Positions 45,272 to 58,922 of a stretch of DNA of 64,000 nt are shown here, piece by piece. Position numbers and translations under genes: made by a program. The stretch's first letter is position 1. Each line of letters starts with the position of its first letter. This DNA comes from Petrosia ficiformis. Taxonomy: Eukaryota; Porifera; Demospongiae; Haplosclerida; Petrosiidae. The notes under the pieces were generated by a model. That model saw nothing but the letters and a program-made list of their open reading frames with translations. It had not been told where the DNA came from and did not search any database. The stretch is taken from assembly GCA_947044365.1 (NCBI GenBank), contig OX345642.1:7518776-7582775 (forward strand), written 5' to 3'.

Positions 45272-45681
45272 GGAACGTCAAATAAATGAATGAATAAGAA
45301 TTATTATTGCATGTGACATCAATCACATCCAGATGATTATTACAAACTACACATATAACAGGACACAAGGTTACGTGGCAATGGCTGGGCTTCAATAGGA
45401 ACTATATGCAAACACAACGGGAATGCACACAGTTCACACATTTATGTATATATGAATACCAAGTTGTCCGTCCATGGTTAAGTGGGGATGGCTGGGCTTT
45501 AATAGGAACTATATGCACACAGTTAAGCAGTATAATAATACATGTAAATTATAACAAAGTACACATGCAAACAGCTGATCCTTACCCTTGTTCCCTTGTT
45601 CTTGGCAATAAGAAAGAATGAAGGCTCTATAAACCTTCCATTATCCTTAAGCAAGACTGATAGATAGACAGCTAGATAGAG

Positions 45682-45720
<39 letters not shown>

Positions 45721-46123
45721 GGAACGTCAAATAAATGAATGAATAAGAATTATTATTGCATGTGACATCAATCACATCCAGATGATTATTACAAACTACA
45801 CATATAACAGGACACAAGGTTACGTGGCAATGGCTGGGCTTCAATAGGAACTATATGCAAACACAACGGGAATGCACACAGTTCACACATTTATGTATAT
45901 ATGAATACCAAGTTGTCCGTCCATGGTTAAGTGGGGATGGCTGGGCTTTAATAGGAACTATATGCACACAGTTAAGCAGTATAATAATACATGTAAATTA
46001 TAACAAAGTACACATGCAAACAGCTGATCCTTACCCTTGTTCCCTTGTTCTTGGCAATAAGAAAGAATGAAGGCTCTATAAATTATCCTTAAGCAAGACT
46101 GATAGATAGACAGCTAGATAGAG

Positions 46124-46158
<35 letters not shown>

Positions 46159-46561
46159 GGAACGTCAAATAAATGAATGAATAAGAATTATTATTGCATG
46201 TGACATCAATCACATCCAGATGATTATTACAAACTACACATATAACAGGACACAAGGTTACGTGGCAATGGCTGGGCTTCAATAGGAACTATATGCAAAC
46301 ACAACGGGAATGCACACAGTTCACACATTTATGTATATATGAATACCAAGTTGTCCGTCCATGGTTAAGTGGGGATGGCTGGGCTTTAATAGGAACTATA
46401 TGCACACAGTTAAGCAGTATAATAATACATGTAAATTATAACAAAGTACACATGCAAACAGCTGATCCTTACCCTTGTTCCCTTGTTCTTGGCAATAAGA
46501 AAGAATGAAGGCTCTATAAATTATCCTTAAGCAAGACTGATAGATAGACAGCTAGATAGAG

Positions 46562-46596
<35 letters not shown>

Positions 46597-46999
46597 GGAA
46601 CGTCAAATAAATGAATGAATAAGAATTATTATTGCATGTGACATCAATCACATCCAGATGATTATTACAAACTACACATATAACAGGACACAAGGTTACG
46701 TGGCAATGGCTGGGCTTCAATAGGAACTATATGCAAACACAACGGGAATGCACACAGTTCACACATTTATGTATATATGAATACCAAGTTGTCCGTCCAT
46801 GGTTAAGTGGGGATGGCTGGGCTTTAATAGGAACTATATGCACACAGTTAAGCAGTATAATAATACATGTAAATTATAACAAAGTACACATGCAAACAGC
46901 TGATCCTTACCCTTGTTCCCTTGTTCTTGGCAATAAGAAAGAATGAAGGCTCTATAAATTATCCTTAAGCAAGACTGATAGATAGACAGCTAGATAGAG

Positions 47000-47034
<35 letters not shown>

Positions 47035-47437
47035 GGAACGTCAAATAAATGAATGAATAAGAATTATTATTGCATGTGACATCAATCACATCCAGATGAT
47101 TATTACAAACTACACATATAACAGGACACAAGGTTACGTGGCAATGGCTGGGCTTCAATAGGAACTATATGCAAACACAACGGGAATGCACACAGTTCAC
47201 ACATTTATGTATATATGAATACCAAGTTGTCCGTCCATGGTTAAGTGGGGATGGCTGGGCTTTAATAGGAACTATATGCACACAGTTAAGCAGTATAATA
47301 ATACATGTAAATTATAACAAAGTACACATGCAAACAGCTGATCCTTACCCTTGTTCCCTTGTTCTTGGCAATAAGAAAGAATGAAGGCTCTATAAATTAT
47401 CCTTAAGCAAGACTGATAGATAGACAGCTAGATAGAG

Positions 47438-47476
<39 letters not shown>

Positions 47477-47879
47477 GGAACGTCAAATAAATGAATGAAT
47501 AAGAATTATTATTGCATGTGACATCAATCACATCCAGATGATTATTACAAACTACACATATAACAGGACACAAGGTTACGTGGCAATGGCTGGGCTTCAA
47601 TAGGAACTATATGCAAACACAACGGGAATGCACACAGTTCACACATTTATGTATATATGAATACCAAGTTGTCCGTCCATGGTTAAGTGGGGATGGCTGG
47701 GCTTTAATAGGAACTATATGCACACAGTTAAGCAGTATAATAATACATGTAAATTATAACAAAGTACACATGCAAACAGCTGATCCTTACCCTTGTTCCC
47801 TTGTTCTTGGCAATAAGAAAGAATGAAGGCTCTATAAATTATCCTTAAGCAAGACTGATAGATAGACAGCTAGATAGAG

Positions 47880-47914
<35 letters not shown>

Positions 47915-48306
47915 GGAACGTCAAATAAATGAATGAATAAGAATTATTATTGCATGTGACATCAATCACATCCAGATGATTATTACAAACTACACATATA
48001 ACAGGACACAAGGTTACGTGGCAATGGCTGGGCTTCAATAGGAACTATATGCAAACACAACGGGAATGCACACAGTTCACACATTTATGTACAAGTTGTC
48101 CGTCCATGGTTAAGTGGGGATGGCTGGGCTTTAATAGGAACTATATGCACACAGTTAAGCAGTATAATAATACATGTAAATTATAACAAAGTACACATGC
48201 AAACAGCTGATCCTTACCCTTGTTCCCTTGTTCTTGGCAATAAGAAAGAATGAAGGCTCTATAAATTATCCTTAAGCAAGACTGATAGATAGACAGCTAG
48301 ATAGAG

Positions 48307-48341
<35 letters not shown>

Positions 48342-48750
48342 GGAACGTCAAATAAATGAATGAATAAGAATTATTATTGCATGTGACATCAATCACATCC
48401 AGATGATTATTACAAACTACACATATAACAGGACACAAGGTTACGTGGCAATGGCTGGGCTTCAATAGGAACTATATGCAAACACAACGGGAATGCACAC
48501 AGTTCACACATTTATGTATATATGAATACCAAGTTGTCCGTCCATGGTTAAGTGGGGATGGCTGGGCTTTAATAGGAACTATATGCACACAGTTAAGCAG
48601 TATAATAATACATGTAAATTATAACAAAGTACACATGCAAACAGCTGATCCTTACCCTTGTTCCCTTGTTCTTGGCAATAAGAAAGAATGAAGGCTCTAT
48701 AACCTTCCATTATCCTTAAGCAAGACTGATAGATAGACAGCTAGATAGAG

Positions 48751-48789
<39 letters not shown>

Positions 48790-49192
48790 GGAACGTCAAA
48801 TAAATGAATGAATAAGAATTATTATTGCATGTGACATCAATCACATCCAGATGATTATTACAAACTACACATATAACAGGACACAAGGTTACGTGGCAAT
48901 GGCTGGGCTTCAATAGGAACTATATGCAAACACAACGGGAATGCACACAGTTCACACATTTATGTATATATGAATACCAAGTTGTCCGTCCATGGTTAAG
49001 TGGGGATGGCTGGGCTTTAATAGGAACTATATGCACACAGTTAAGCAGTATAATAATACATGTAAATTATAACAAAGTACACATGCAAACAGCTGATCCT
49101 TACCCTTGTTCCCTTGTTCTTGGCAATAAGAAAGAATGAAGGCTCTATAAATTATCCTTAAGCAAGACTGATAGATAGACAGCTAGATAGAG

Positions 49193-49227
<35 letters not shown>

Positions 49228-49631
49228 GGAACGTCAAATAAATGAATGAATAAGAATTATTATTGCATGTGACATCAATCACATCCAGATGATTATTACA
49301 AACTACACATATAACAGGACACAAGGTTACGTGGCAATGGCTGGGCTTCAATAGGAACTATATGCAAACACAACGGGAATGCACACAGTTCACACATTTA
49401 TGTATATATGAATACCAAGTTGTCCCGTCCATGGTTAAGTGGGGATGGCTGGGCTTTAATAGGAACTATATGCACACAGTTAAGCAGTATAATAATACAT
49501 GTAAATTATAACAAAGTACACATGCAAACAGCTGATCCTTACCCTTGTTCCCTTGTTCTTGGCAATAAGAAAGAATGAAGGCTCTATAAATTATCCTTAA
49601 GCAAGACTGATAGATAGACAGCTAGATAGAG

Positions 49632-49662
<31 letters not shown>

Positions 49663-50505
49663 GGAACGTCAAATAAATGAATGAATAAGAATTATTATTG
49701 CATGTGACATCAATCACATCCAGATGATTATTACAAACTACACATATAACAGGACACAAGGTTACGTGGCAATGGCTGGGCTTCAATAGGAACTATATGC
49801 AAACACAACGGGAATGCACACAGTTCACACATTTATGTATATATGAATACCAAGTTGTCCGTCCATGGTTAAGTGGGGATGGCTGGGCTTTAATAGGAAC
49901 TATATGCACACAGTTAAGCAGTATAATAATACATGTAAATTATAACAAAGTACACATGTAAACAGCTGATCCTTACCCTTGTTCCCTTGTTCTTGGCAAT
50001 AAGAAAGAATGAAGGCTCTATAAACCTTCCATTATCCTTAAGCAAGACTGATAGATAGACAGCTAGATAGAGAGATAGATAGATAGATAGATAGAGGAAC
50101 GTCAAATAAATGAATGAATAAGAATTATTATTGCATGTGACATCAATCACATCCAGATGATTATTACAAACTACACATATAACAGGACACAAGGTTACGT
50201 GGCAATGGCTGGGCTTCAATAGGAACTATATGCAAACACAACGGGAATGCACACAGTTCACACATTTATGTATATATGAATACCAAGTTGTCCGTCCATG
50301 GTTAAGTGGGGATGGCTGGGCTTTAATAGGAACTATATGCACACAGTTAAGCAGTATAATAATACATGTAAATTATAAGAAAGTACACATGCAAACAGCT
50401 GATCCTTACCCTTGTTCCCTTGTTCTTGGCAATAAGAAAGAATGAAGGCTCTAGAAACCTTCCATTATCCTTAAGCAAGACTGATAGATAGACAGCTAGA
50501 TAGAG

Positions 50506-50544
<39 letters not shown>

Positions 50545-50954
50545 GGAACGTCAAATAAATGAATGAATAAGAATTATTATTGCATGTGACATCAATCACA
50601 TCCAGATGATTATTACAAACTACACATATAACAGGACACAAGGTTACGTGGCAATGGCTGGGCTTCAATAGGAACTATATGCAAACACAACGGGAATGCA
50701 CACAGTTCACACATTTATGTATATATGAATACCAAGTTGTCCGTCCATGGTTAAGTGGGGATGGCTGGGCTTTAATAGGAACTATATGCACACAGTTAAG
50801 CAGTATAATAATACATGTAAATTATAACAAAGTACACATGCAAACAGCTGATCCTTACCCTTGTTCCCTTGTTCTTGGCAATAAGAAAGAATGAAGGCTC
50901 TATAAACCTTCCATTATCCTTAAGCAAGACTGATAGATAGACAGCTAGATAGAG

Positions 50955-50993
<39 letters not shown>

Positions 50994-51396
50994 GGAACGT
51001 CAAATAAATGAATGAATAAGAATTATTATTGCATGTGACATCAATCACATCCAGATGATTATTACAAACTACACATATAACAGGACACAAGGTTACGTGG
51101 CAATGGCTGGGCTTCAATAGGAACTATATGCAAACACAACGGGAATGCACACAGTTCACACATTTATGTATATATGAATACCAAGTTGTCCGTCCATGGT
51201 TAAGTGGGGATGGCTGGGCTTTAATAGGAACTATATGCACACAGTTAAGCAGTATAATAATACATGTAAATTATAACAAAGTACACATGCAAACAGCTGA
51301 TCCTTACCCTTGTTCCCTTGTTCTTGGCAATAAGAAAGAATGAAGGCTCTATAAATTATCCTTAAGCAAGACTGATAGATAGACAGCTAGATAGAG

Positions 51397-51431
<35 letters not shown>

Positions 51432-51841
51432 GGAACGTCAAATAAATGAATGAATAAGAATTATTATTGCATGTGACATCAATCACATCCAGATGATTAT
51501 TACAAACTACACATATAACAGGACACAAGGTTACGTGGCAATGGCTGGGCTTCAATAGGAACTATATGCAAACACAACGGGAATGCACACAGTTCACACA
51601 TTTATGTATATATGAATACCAAGTTGTCCGTCCATGGTTAAGTGGGGATGGCTGGGCTTTAATAGGAACTATATGCACACAGTTAAGCAGTATAATAATA
51701 CATGTAAATTATAACAAAGTACACATGCAAACAGCTGATCCTTACCCTTGTTCCCTTGTTCTTGGCAATAAGAAAGAATGAAGGCTCTATAAACCTTCCA
51801 TTATCCTTAAGCAAGACTGATAGATAGACAGCTAGATAGAG

Positions 51842-51880
<39 letters not shown>

Positions 51881-52283
51881 GGAACGTCAAATAAATGAAT
51901 GAATAAGAATTATTATTGCATGTGACATCAATCACATCCAGATGATTATTACAAACTACACATATAACAGGACACAAGGTTACGTGGCAATGGCTGGGCT
52001 TCAATAGGAACTATATGCAAACACAACGGGAATGCACACAGTTCACACATTTATGTATATATGAATACCAAGTTGTCCGTCCATGGTTAAGTGGGGATGG
52101 CTGGGCTTTAATAGGAACTATATGCACACAGTTAAGCAGTATAATAATACATGTAAATTATAACAAAGTACACATGCAAACAGCTGATCCTTACCCTTGT
52201 TCCCTTGTTCTTGGCAATAAGAAAGAATGAAGGCTCTATAAATTATCCTTAAGCAAGACTGATAGATAGACAGCTAGATAGAG

Positions 52284-52318
<35 letters not shown>

Positions 52319-52728
52319 GGAACGTCAAATAAATGAATGAATAAGAATTATTATTGCATGTGACATCAATCACATCCAGATGATTATTACAAACTACACA
52401 TATAACAGGACACAAGGTTACGTGGCAATGGCTGGGCTTCAATAGGAACTATATGCAAACACAACGGGAATGCACACAGTTCACACATTTATGTATATAT
52501 GAATACCAAGTTGTCCGTCCATGGTTAAGTGGGGATGGCTGGGCTTTAATAGGAACTATATGCACACAGTTAAGCAGTATAATAATACATGTAAATTATA
52601 AGAAAGTACACATGCAAACAGCTGATCCTTACCCTTGTTCCCTTGTTCTTGGCAATAAGAAAGAATGAAGGCTCTAGAAACCTTCCATTATCCTTAAGCA
52701 AGACTGATAGATAGACAGCTAGATAGAG

Positions 52729-52767
<39 letters not shown>

Positions 52768-53177
52768 GGAACGTCAAATAAATGAATGAATAAGAATTAT
52801 TATTGCATGTGACATCAATCACATCCAGATGATTATTACAAACTACACATATAACAGGACACAAGGTTACGTGGCAATGGCTGGGCTTCAATAGGAACTA
52901 TATGCAAACACAACGGGAATGCACACAGTTCACACATTTATGTATATATGAATACCAAGTTGTCCGTCCATGGTTAAGTGGGGATGGCTGGGCTTTAATA
53001 GGAACTATATGCACACAGTTAAGCAGTATAATAATACATGTAAATTATAACAAAGTACACATGCAAACAGCTGATCCTTACCCTTGTTCCCTTGTTCTTG
53101 GCAATAAGAAAGAATGAAGGCTCTATAAACCTTCCATTATCCTTAAGCAAGACTGATAGATAGACAGCTAGATAGAG

Positions 53178-53216
<39 letters not shown>

Positions 53217-53619
53217 GGAACGTCAAATAAATGAATGAATAAGAATTATTATTGCATGTGACATCAATCACATCCAGATGATTATTACAAACTACACATA
53301 TAACAGGACACAAGGTTACGTGGCAATGGCTGGGCTTCAATAGGAACTATATGCAAACACAACGGGAATGCACACAGTTCACACATTTATGTATATATGA
53401 ATACCAAGTTGTCCGTCCATGGTTAAGTGGGGATGGCTGGGCTTTAATAGGAACTATATGCACACAGTTAAGCAGTATAATAATACATGTAAATTATAAC
53501 AAAGTACACATGCAAACAGCTGATCCTTACCCTTGTTCCCTTGTTCTTGGCAATAAGAAAGAATGAAGGCTCTATAAATTATCCTTAAGCAAGACTGATA
53601 GATAGACAGCTAGATAGAG

Positions 53620-53654
<35 letters not shown>

Positions 53655-54064
53655 GGAACGTCAAATAAATGAATGAATAAGAATTATTATTGCATGTGAC
53701 ATCAATCACATCCAGATGATTATTACAAACTACACATATAACAGGACACAAGGTTACGTGGCAATGGCTGGGCTTCAATAGGAACTATATGCAAACACAA
53801 CGGGAATGCACACAGTTCACACATTTATGTATATATGAATACCAAGTTGTCCGTCCATGGTTAAGTGGGGATGGCTGGGCTTTAATAGGAACTATATGCA
53901 CACAGTTAAGCAGTATAATAATACATGTAAATTATAACAAAGTACACATGCAAACAGCTGATCCTTACCCTTGTTCCCTTGTTCTTGGCAATAAGAAAGA
54001 ATGAAGGCTCTATAAACCTTCCATTATCCTTAAGCAAGACTGATAGATAGACAGCTAGATAGAG

Positions 54065-54103
<39 letters not shown>

Positions 54104-54506
54104 GGAACGTCAAATAAATGAATGAATAAGAATTATTATTGCATGTGACATCAATCACATCCAGATGATTATTACAAACTACACATATAACAGGACACAA
54201 GGTTACGTGGCAATGGCTGGGCTTCAATAGGAACTATATGCAAACACAACGGGAATGCACACAGTTCACACATTTATGTATATATGAATACCAAGTTGTC
54301 CGTCCATGGTTAAGTGGGGATGGCTGGGCTTTAATAGGAACTATATGCACACAGTTAAGCAGTATAATAATACATGTAAATTATAACAAAGTACACATGC
54401 AAACAGCTGATCCTTACCCTTGTTCCCTTGTTCTTGGCAATAAGAAAGAATGAAGGCTCTATAAATTATCCTTAAGCAAGACTGATAGATAGACAGCTAG
54501 ATAGAG

Positions 54507-54541
<35 letters not shown>

Positions 54542-54944
54542 GGAACGTCAAATAAATGAATGAATAAGAATTATTATTGCATGTGACATCAATCACATCC
54601 AGATGATTATTACAAACTACACATATAACAGGACACAAGGTTACGTGGCAATGGCTGGGCTTCAATAGGAACTATATGCAAACACAACGGGAATGCACAC
54701 AGTTCACACATTTATGTATATATGAATACCAAGTTGTCCGTCCATGGTTAAGTGGGGATGGCTGGGCTTTAATAGGAACTATATGCACACAGTTAAGCAG
54801 TATAATAATACATGTAAATTATAACAAAGTACACATGCAAACAGCTGATCCTTACCCTTGTTCCCTTGTTCTTGGCAATAAGAAAGAATGAAGGCTCTAT
54901 AAATTATCCTTAAGCAAGACTGATAGATAGACAGCTAGATAGAG

Positions 54945-54979
<35 letters not shown>

Positions 54980-55382
54980 GGAACGTCAAATAAATGAATG
55001 AATAAGAATTATTATTGCATGTGACATCAATCACATCCAGATGATTATTACAAACTACACATATAACAGGACACAAGGTTACGTGGCAATGGCTGGGCTT
55101 CAATAGGAACTATATGCAAACACAACGGGAATGCACACAGTTCACACATTTATGTATATATGAATACCAAGTTGTCCGTCCATGGTTAAGTGGGGATGGC
55201 TGGGCTTTAATAGGAACTATATGCACACAGTTAAGCAGTATAATAATACATGTAAATTATAACAAAGTACACATGCAAACAGCTGATCCTTACCCTTGTT
55301 CCCTTGTTCTTGGCAATAAGAAAGAATGAAGGCTCTATAAATTATCCTTAAGCAAGACTGATAGATAGACAGCTAGATAGAG

Positions 55383-55417
<35 letters not shown>

Positions 55418-55820
55418 GGAACGTCAAATAAATGAATGAATAAGAATTATTATTGCATGTGACATCAATCACATCCAGATGATTATTACAAACTACACAT
55501 ATAACAGGACACAAGGTTACGTGGCAATGGCTGGGCTTCAATAGGAACTATATGCAAACACAACGGGAATGCACACAGTTCACACATTTATGTATATATG
55601 AATACCAAGTTGTCCGTCCATGGTTAAGTGGGGATGGCTGGGCTTTAATAGGAACTATATGCACACAGTTAAGCAGTATAATAATACATGTAAATTATAA
55701 CAAAGTACACATGCAAACAGCTGATCCTTACCCTTGTTCCCTTGTTCTTGGCAATAAGAAAGAATGAAGGCTCTATAAATTATCCTTAAGCAAGACTGAT
55801 AGATAGACAGCTAGATAGAG

Positions 55821-55855
<35 letters not shown>

Positions 55856-56258
55856 GGAACGTCAAATAAATGAATGAATAAGAATTATTATTGCATGTGA
55901 CATCAATCACATCCAGATGATTATTACAAACTACACATATAACAGGACACAAGGTTACGTGGCAATGGCTGGGCTTCAATAGGAACTATATGCAAACACA
56001 ACGGGAATGCACACAGTTCACACATTTATGTATATATGAATACCAAGTTGTCCGTCCATGGTTAAGTGGGGATGGCTGGGCTTTAATAGGAACTATATGC
56101 ACACAGTTAAGCAGTATAATAATACATGTAAATTATAACAAAGTACACATGCAAACAGCTGATCCTTACCCTTGTTCCCTTGTTCTTGGCAATAAGAAAG
56201 AATGAAGGCTCTATAAATTATCCTTAAGCAAGACTGATAGATAGACAGCTAGATAGAG

Positions 56259-56293
<35 letters not shown>

Positions 56294-56696
56294 GGAACGT
56301 CAAATAAATGAATGAATAAGAATTATTATTGCATGTGACATCAATCACATCCAGATGATTATTACAAACTACACATATAACAGGACACAAGGTTACGTGG
56401 CAATGGCTGGGCTTCAATAGGAACTATATGCAAACACAACGGGAATGCACACAGTTCACACATTTATGTATATATGAATACCAAGTTGTCCGTCCATGGT
56501 TAAGTGGGGATGGCTGGGCTTTAATAGGAACTATATGCACACAGTTAAGCAGTATAATAATACATGTAAATTATAACAAAGTACACATGCAAACAGCTGA
56601 TCCTTACCCTTGTTCCCTTGTTCTTGGCAATAAGAAAGAATGAAGGCTCTATAAATTATCCTTAAGCAAGACTGATAGATAGACAGCTAGATAGAG

Positions 56697-56731
<35 letters not shown>

Positions 56732-57138
56732 GGAACGTCAAATAAATGAATGAATAAGAATTATTATTGCATGTGACATCAATCACATCCAGATGATTAT
56801 TACAAACTACACATATAACAGGACACAAGGTTACGTGGCAATGGCTGGGCTTCAATAGGAACTATATGCAAACACAACGGGAATGCACACAGTTCACACA
56901 TTTATGTATATATGAATACCAAGTTGTCCGTCCATGGTTAAGTGGGGATGGCTGGGCTTTAATAGGAACTATATGCACACAGTTAAGCAGTATAATAATA
57001 CATGTAAATTATAACAAAGTACACATGCAAACAGCTGATCCTTACCCTTGTTCCCTTGTTCTTGGCAATAAGAAAGAATGAAGGCTCTATAATTCCATTA
57101 TCCTTAAGCAAGACTGATAGATAGACAGCTAGATAGAG

Positions 57139-57177
<39 letters not shown>

Positions 57178-57375
57178 GGAACGTCAAATAAATGAATGAA
57201 TAAGAATTATTATTGCATGTGACATCAATCACATCCAGATGATTATTACAAACTACACATATAACAGGACACAAGGTTACGTGGCAATGGCTGGGCTTCA
57301 ATAGGAACTATATGCAAACACAACGGGAATGCACACAGTTCACACATTTATGTATATATGAATACCAAGTTGTCC
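42266..57375. repeat. 438/449-bp satellite array, about 35 units
   Basis: Near-identical units; the marker ATGCAAACACAACGGGAATG recurs near 42310, 42745, 43194, 43643, 44081 and so on to 57315. The 449-bp type has CCTTCCA before TTATCC plus one extra GATA; the 438-bp type lacks both. Rarer lengths are 427, 433-435 and 442. Each unit has a (GATA)n tract and two half-unit echoes of TGGCTGGGCTTYAATAGGAA. Frames on both strands (MQTQRECTQF, MKPSHCHVTL) are repeated only because the DNA is; no gene is annotated. The last unit breaks off in CAAGTTGTCC. Confidence 0.97.
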
Positions 57376-58434
57376 TGTTATTGTGAGTCGACCGGTAGGA
57401 CTTCCGGATGTTGTTAATAGCATGGTGATTTTATAAATGATGTCAACTTTTTTTTATGGTACTTTCTGTACATATATATATATATACTTAGGTACTGGAT
57501 AGAATGAAGGCCATAGCAGTGCCACGTGTGTAAACAAACCACATGTTTGTATATGATTAATTAACCTACGTAAACTAAAGTGTATAATACATTATGACAT
57601 ATATATATATAATTGACGATCACAATTTTGTGATTAGAATATCAGTAACAGTACACATAAACACTGACCTTAAATTCATCCTCCTTATTAAAGTTAGGGT
57701 GCGGTTAGTATCTGCTGCAACAAACTGCAATTAAAATTTTAATCAAAAAAATTCCAAAAATTTTGTTTTGTGTGTGTGATGCAGATAAAGCAAAAATAAG
57801 AAAAAAAGTATATAGTAACAGTACACAAGTTCTTTATGCTTTATGTACACATCATTCGATGAGTTGAATATAATTCAGAAAGGTCCCCTTAGACTGGTTT
57901 CTACACAAAGAAAGAGAAATGTGTGTCAGAACAAACAAAAAAAAAACTATATGTACACTGATTAAACAAACTAAATGCACATATATTATAATGCAATTTA
58001 TGAGCTACGAACATTTATCTGCTTTGAGCACACAATCATGAAAGACTATATACTGGTGAGATTTTTGGAGAATGAAATGTATGGAAAGCATTAACAATCT
58101 GCCCAAATTACAAATATAATTATACATGCTCTTATGAAAAGCTGATTCTACTCTGATATAAAAAATTCACTTTCTTAAAATTAATGACAAATGAACTGTT
58201 TGTTATTAGTTGCCAAGCAACATACTAATGGACACAAAGAATTTCCAATTAGACTCTAGGGCTCAACCACAGCATGTAAACTGATTACATCATAGATATC
58301 ATTATTACCACAACACAATATAGGCAATCTTGTAAGCTTGCTCTACTTGGTCTTGCAATTTCTTAGCCCTGCTCTTGCAGGTATTGCAGTTTTGCAGCCC
58401 CACTCTTGCACGCAAGAATGCAACAAAGGTTTAT
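57376..58434. other. AT-rich non-coding spacer
   Basis: No gene or known element is seen. It contains short TATATA runs and, near 58350-58430, several TCTTGCA / TTGCAG words that look like a small decayed repeat. Confidence 0.6.
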
Positions 58435-58561
58435 TTTGGTTAATTTGGGTTTATTTGGGTTTATTTCGGATTTTGGGTTTAGTGAGTCGGTTGCATGTTT
58501 AGGGTTTAGGGTTTAGGGTTTAGGGTTTAGGGTTTAGGGTTTTAGGGTTTAGGGTTTAGGG
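58435..58561. repeat. Telomere-like TTTAGGG tract, degenerate then perfect
   Basis: From about 58435 the words GGTTTATTTTGG, GGGTTTATTTGGG and GGGTTTAGTGAG grade into nine TTTAGGG units at 58498-58561 (one has an extra T). It ends exactly where copy B of the two-gene element begins. Confidence 0.92.
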
Positions 58562-58699
58562 ACATAACATCTTCACGCAAAAAAATGGTCTTCACACACA
58601 CAAAAACATTCTGTGACAGTGACAGTTAACTGAATGGAAAAGCTCACCCAAAACTAATAGTTGTATTCCTGCCTGAAAACTTGAGAAAATAAAAATTTG

Positions 58700-58832
58700 A
58701 ATGACATCGCATCCTTCTTGACAACATCAAAAAGTGCATGATATGACTGGTGGGTTCTAAAGTGCAATGACATCGCATCCATCTTGTCAACATCAAAAAG
58801 TGCAGGTACATGACTCATGGGTTCTAAGAAAG
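58700..58832 (+). repeat. 66-bp direct duplication in the leader of copy B
   Basis: The same pair as at 28808-28940, at 58700 and 58766, unchanged between the two element copies. Confidence 0.85.
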
Positions 58833-58922
58833 CATGAGGTCAGAACAGTTCAACATAAATACAGGGGAAGGACAGAGCAGAGTGAGAGAGAAAAAAATGT
58901 GAAGAATACTGTGTGTGTGATA

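Noticed and set aside
42429..57301. Repeated 65-101-codon frames (MQTQREC, MKPSHCH) in each satellite unit
   Set aside because: Their conservation is DNA-level homogenisation: flanking non-coding bases are equally conserved, and units with small indels simply lose the frame.
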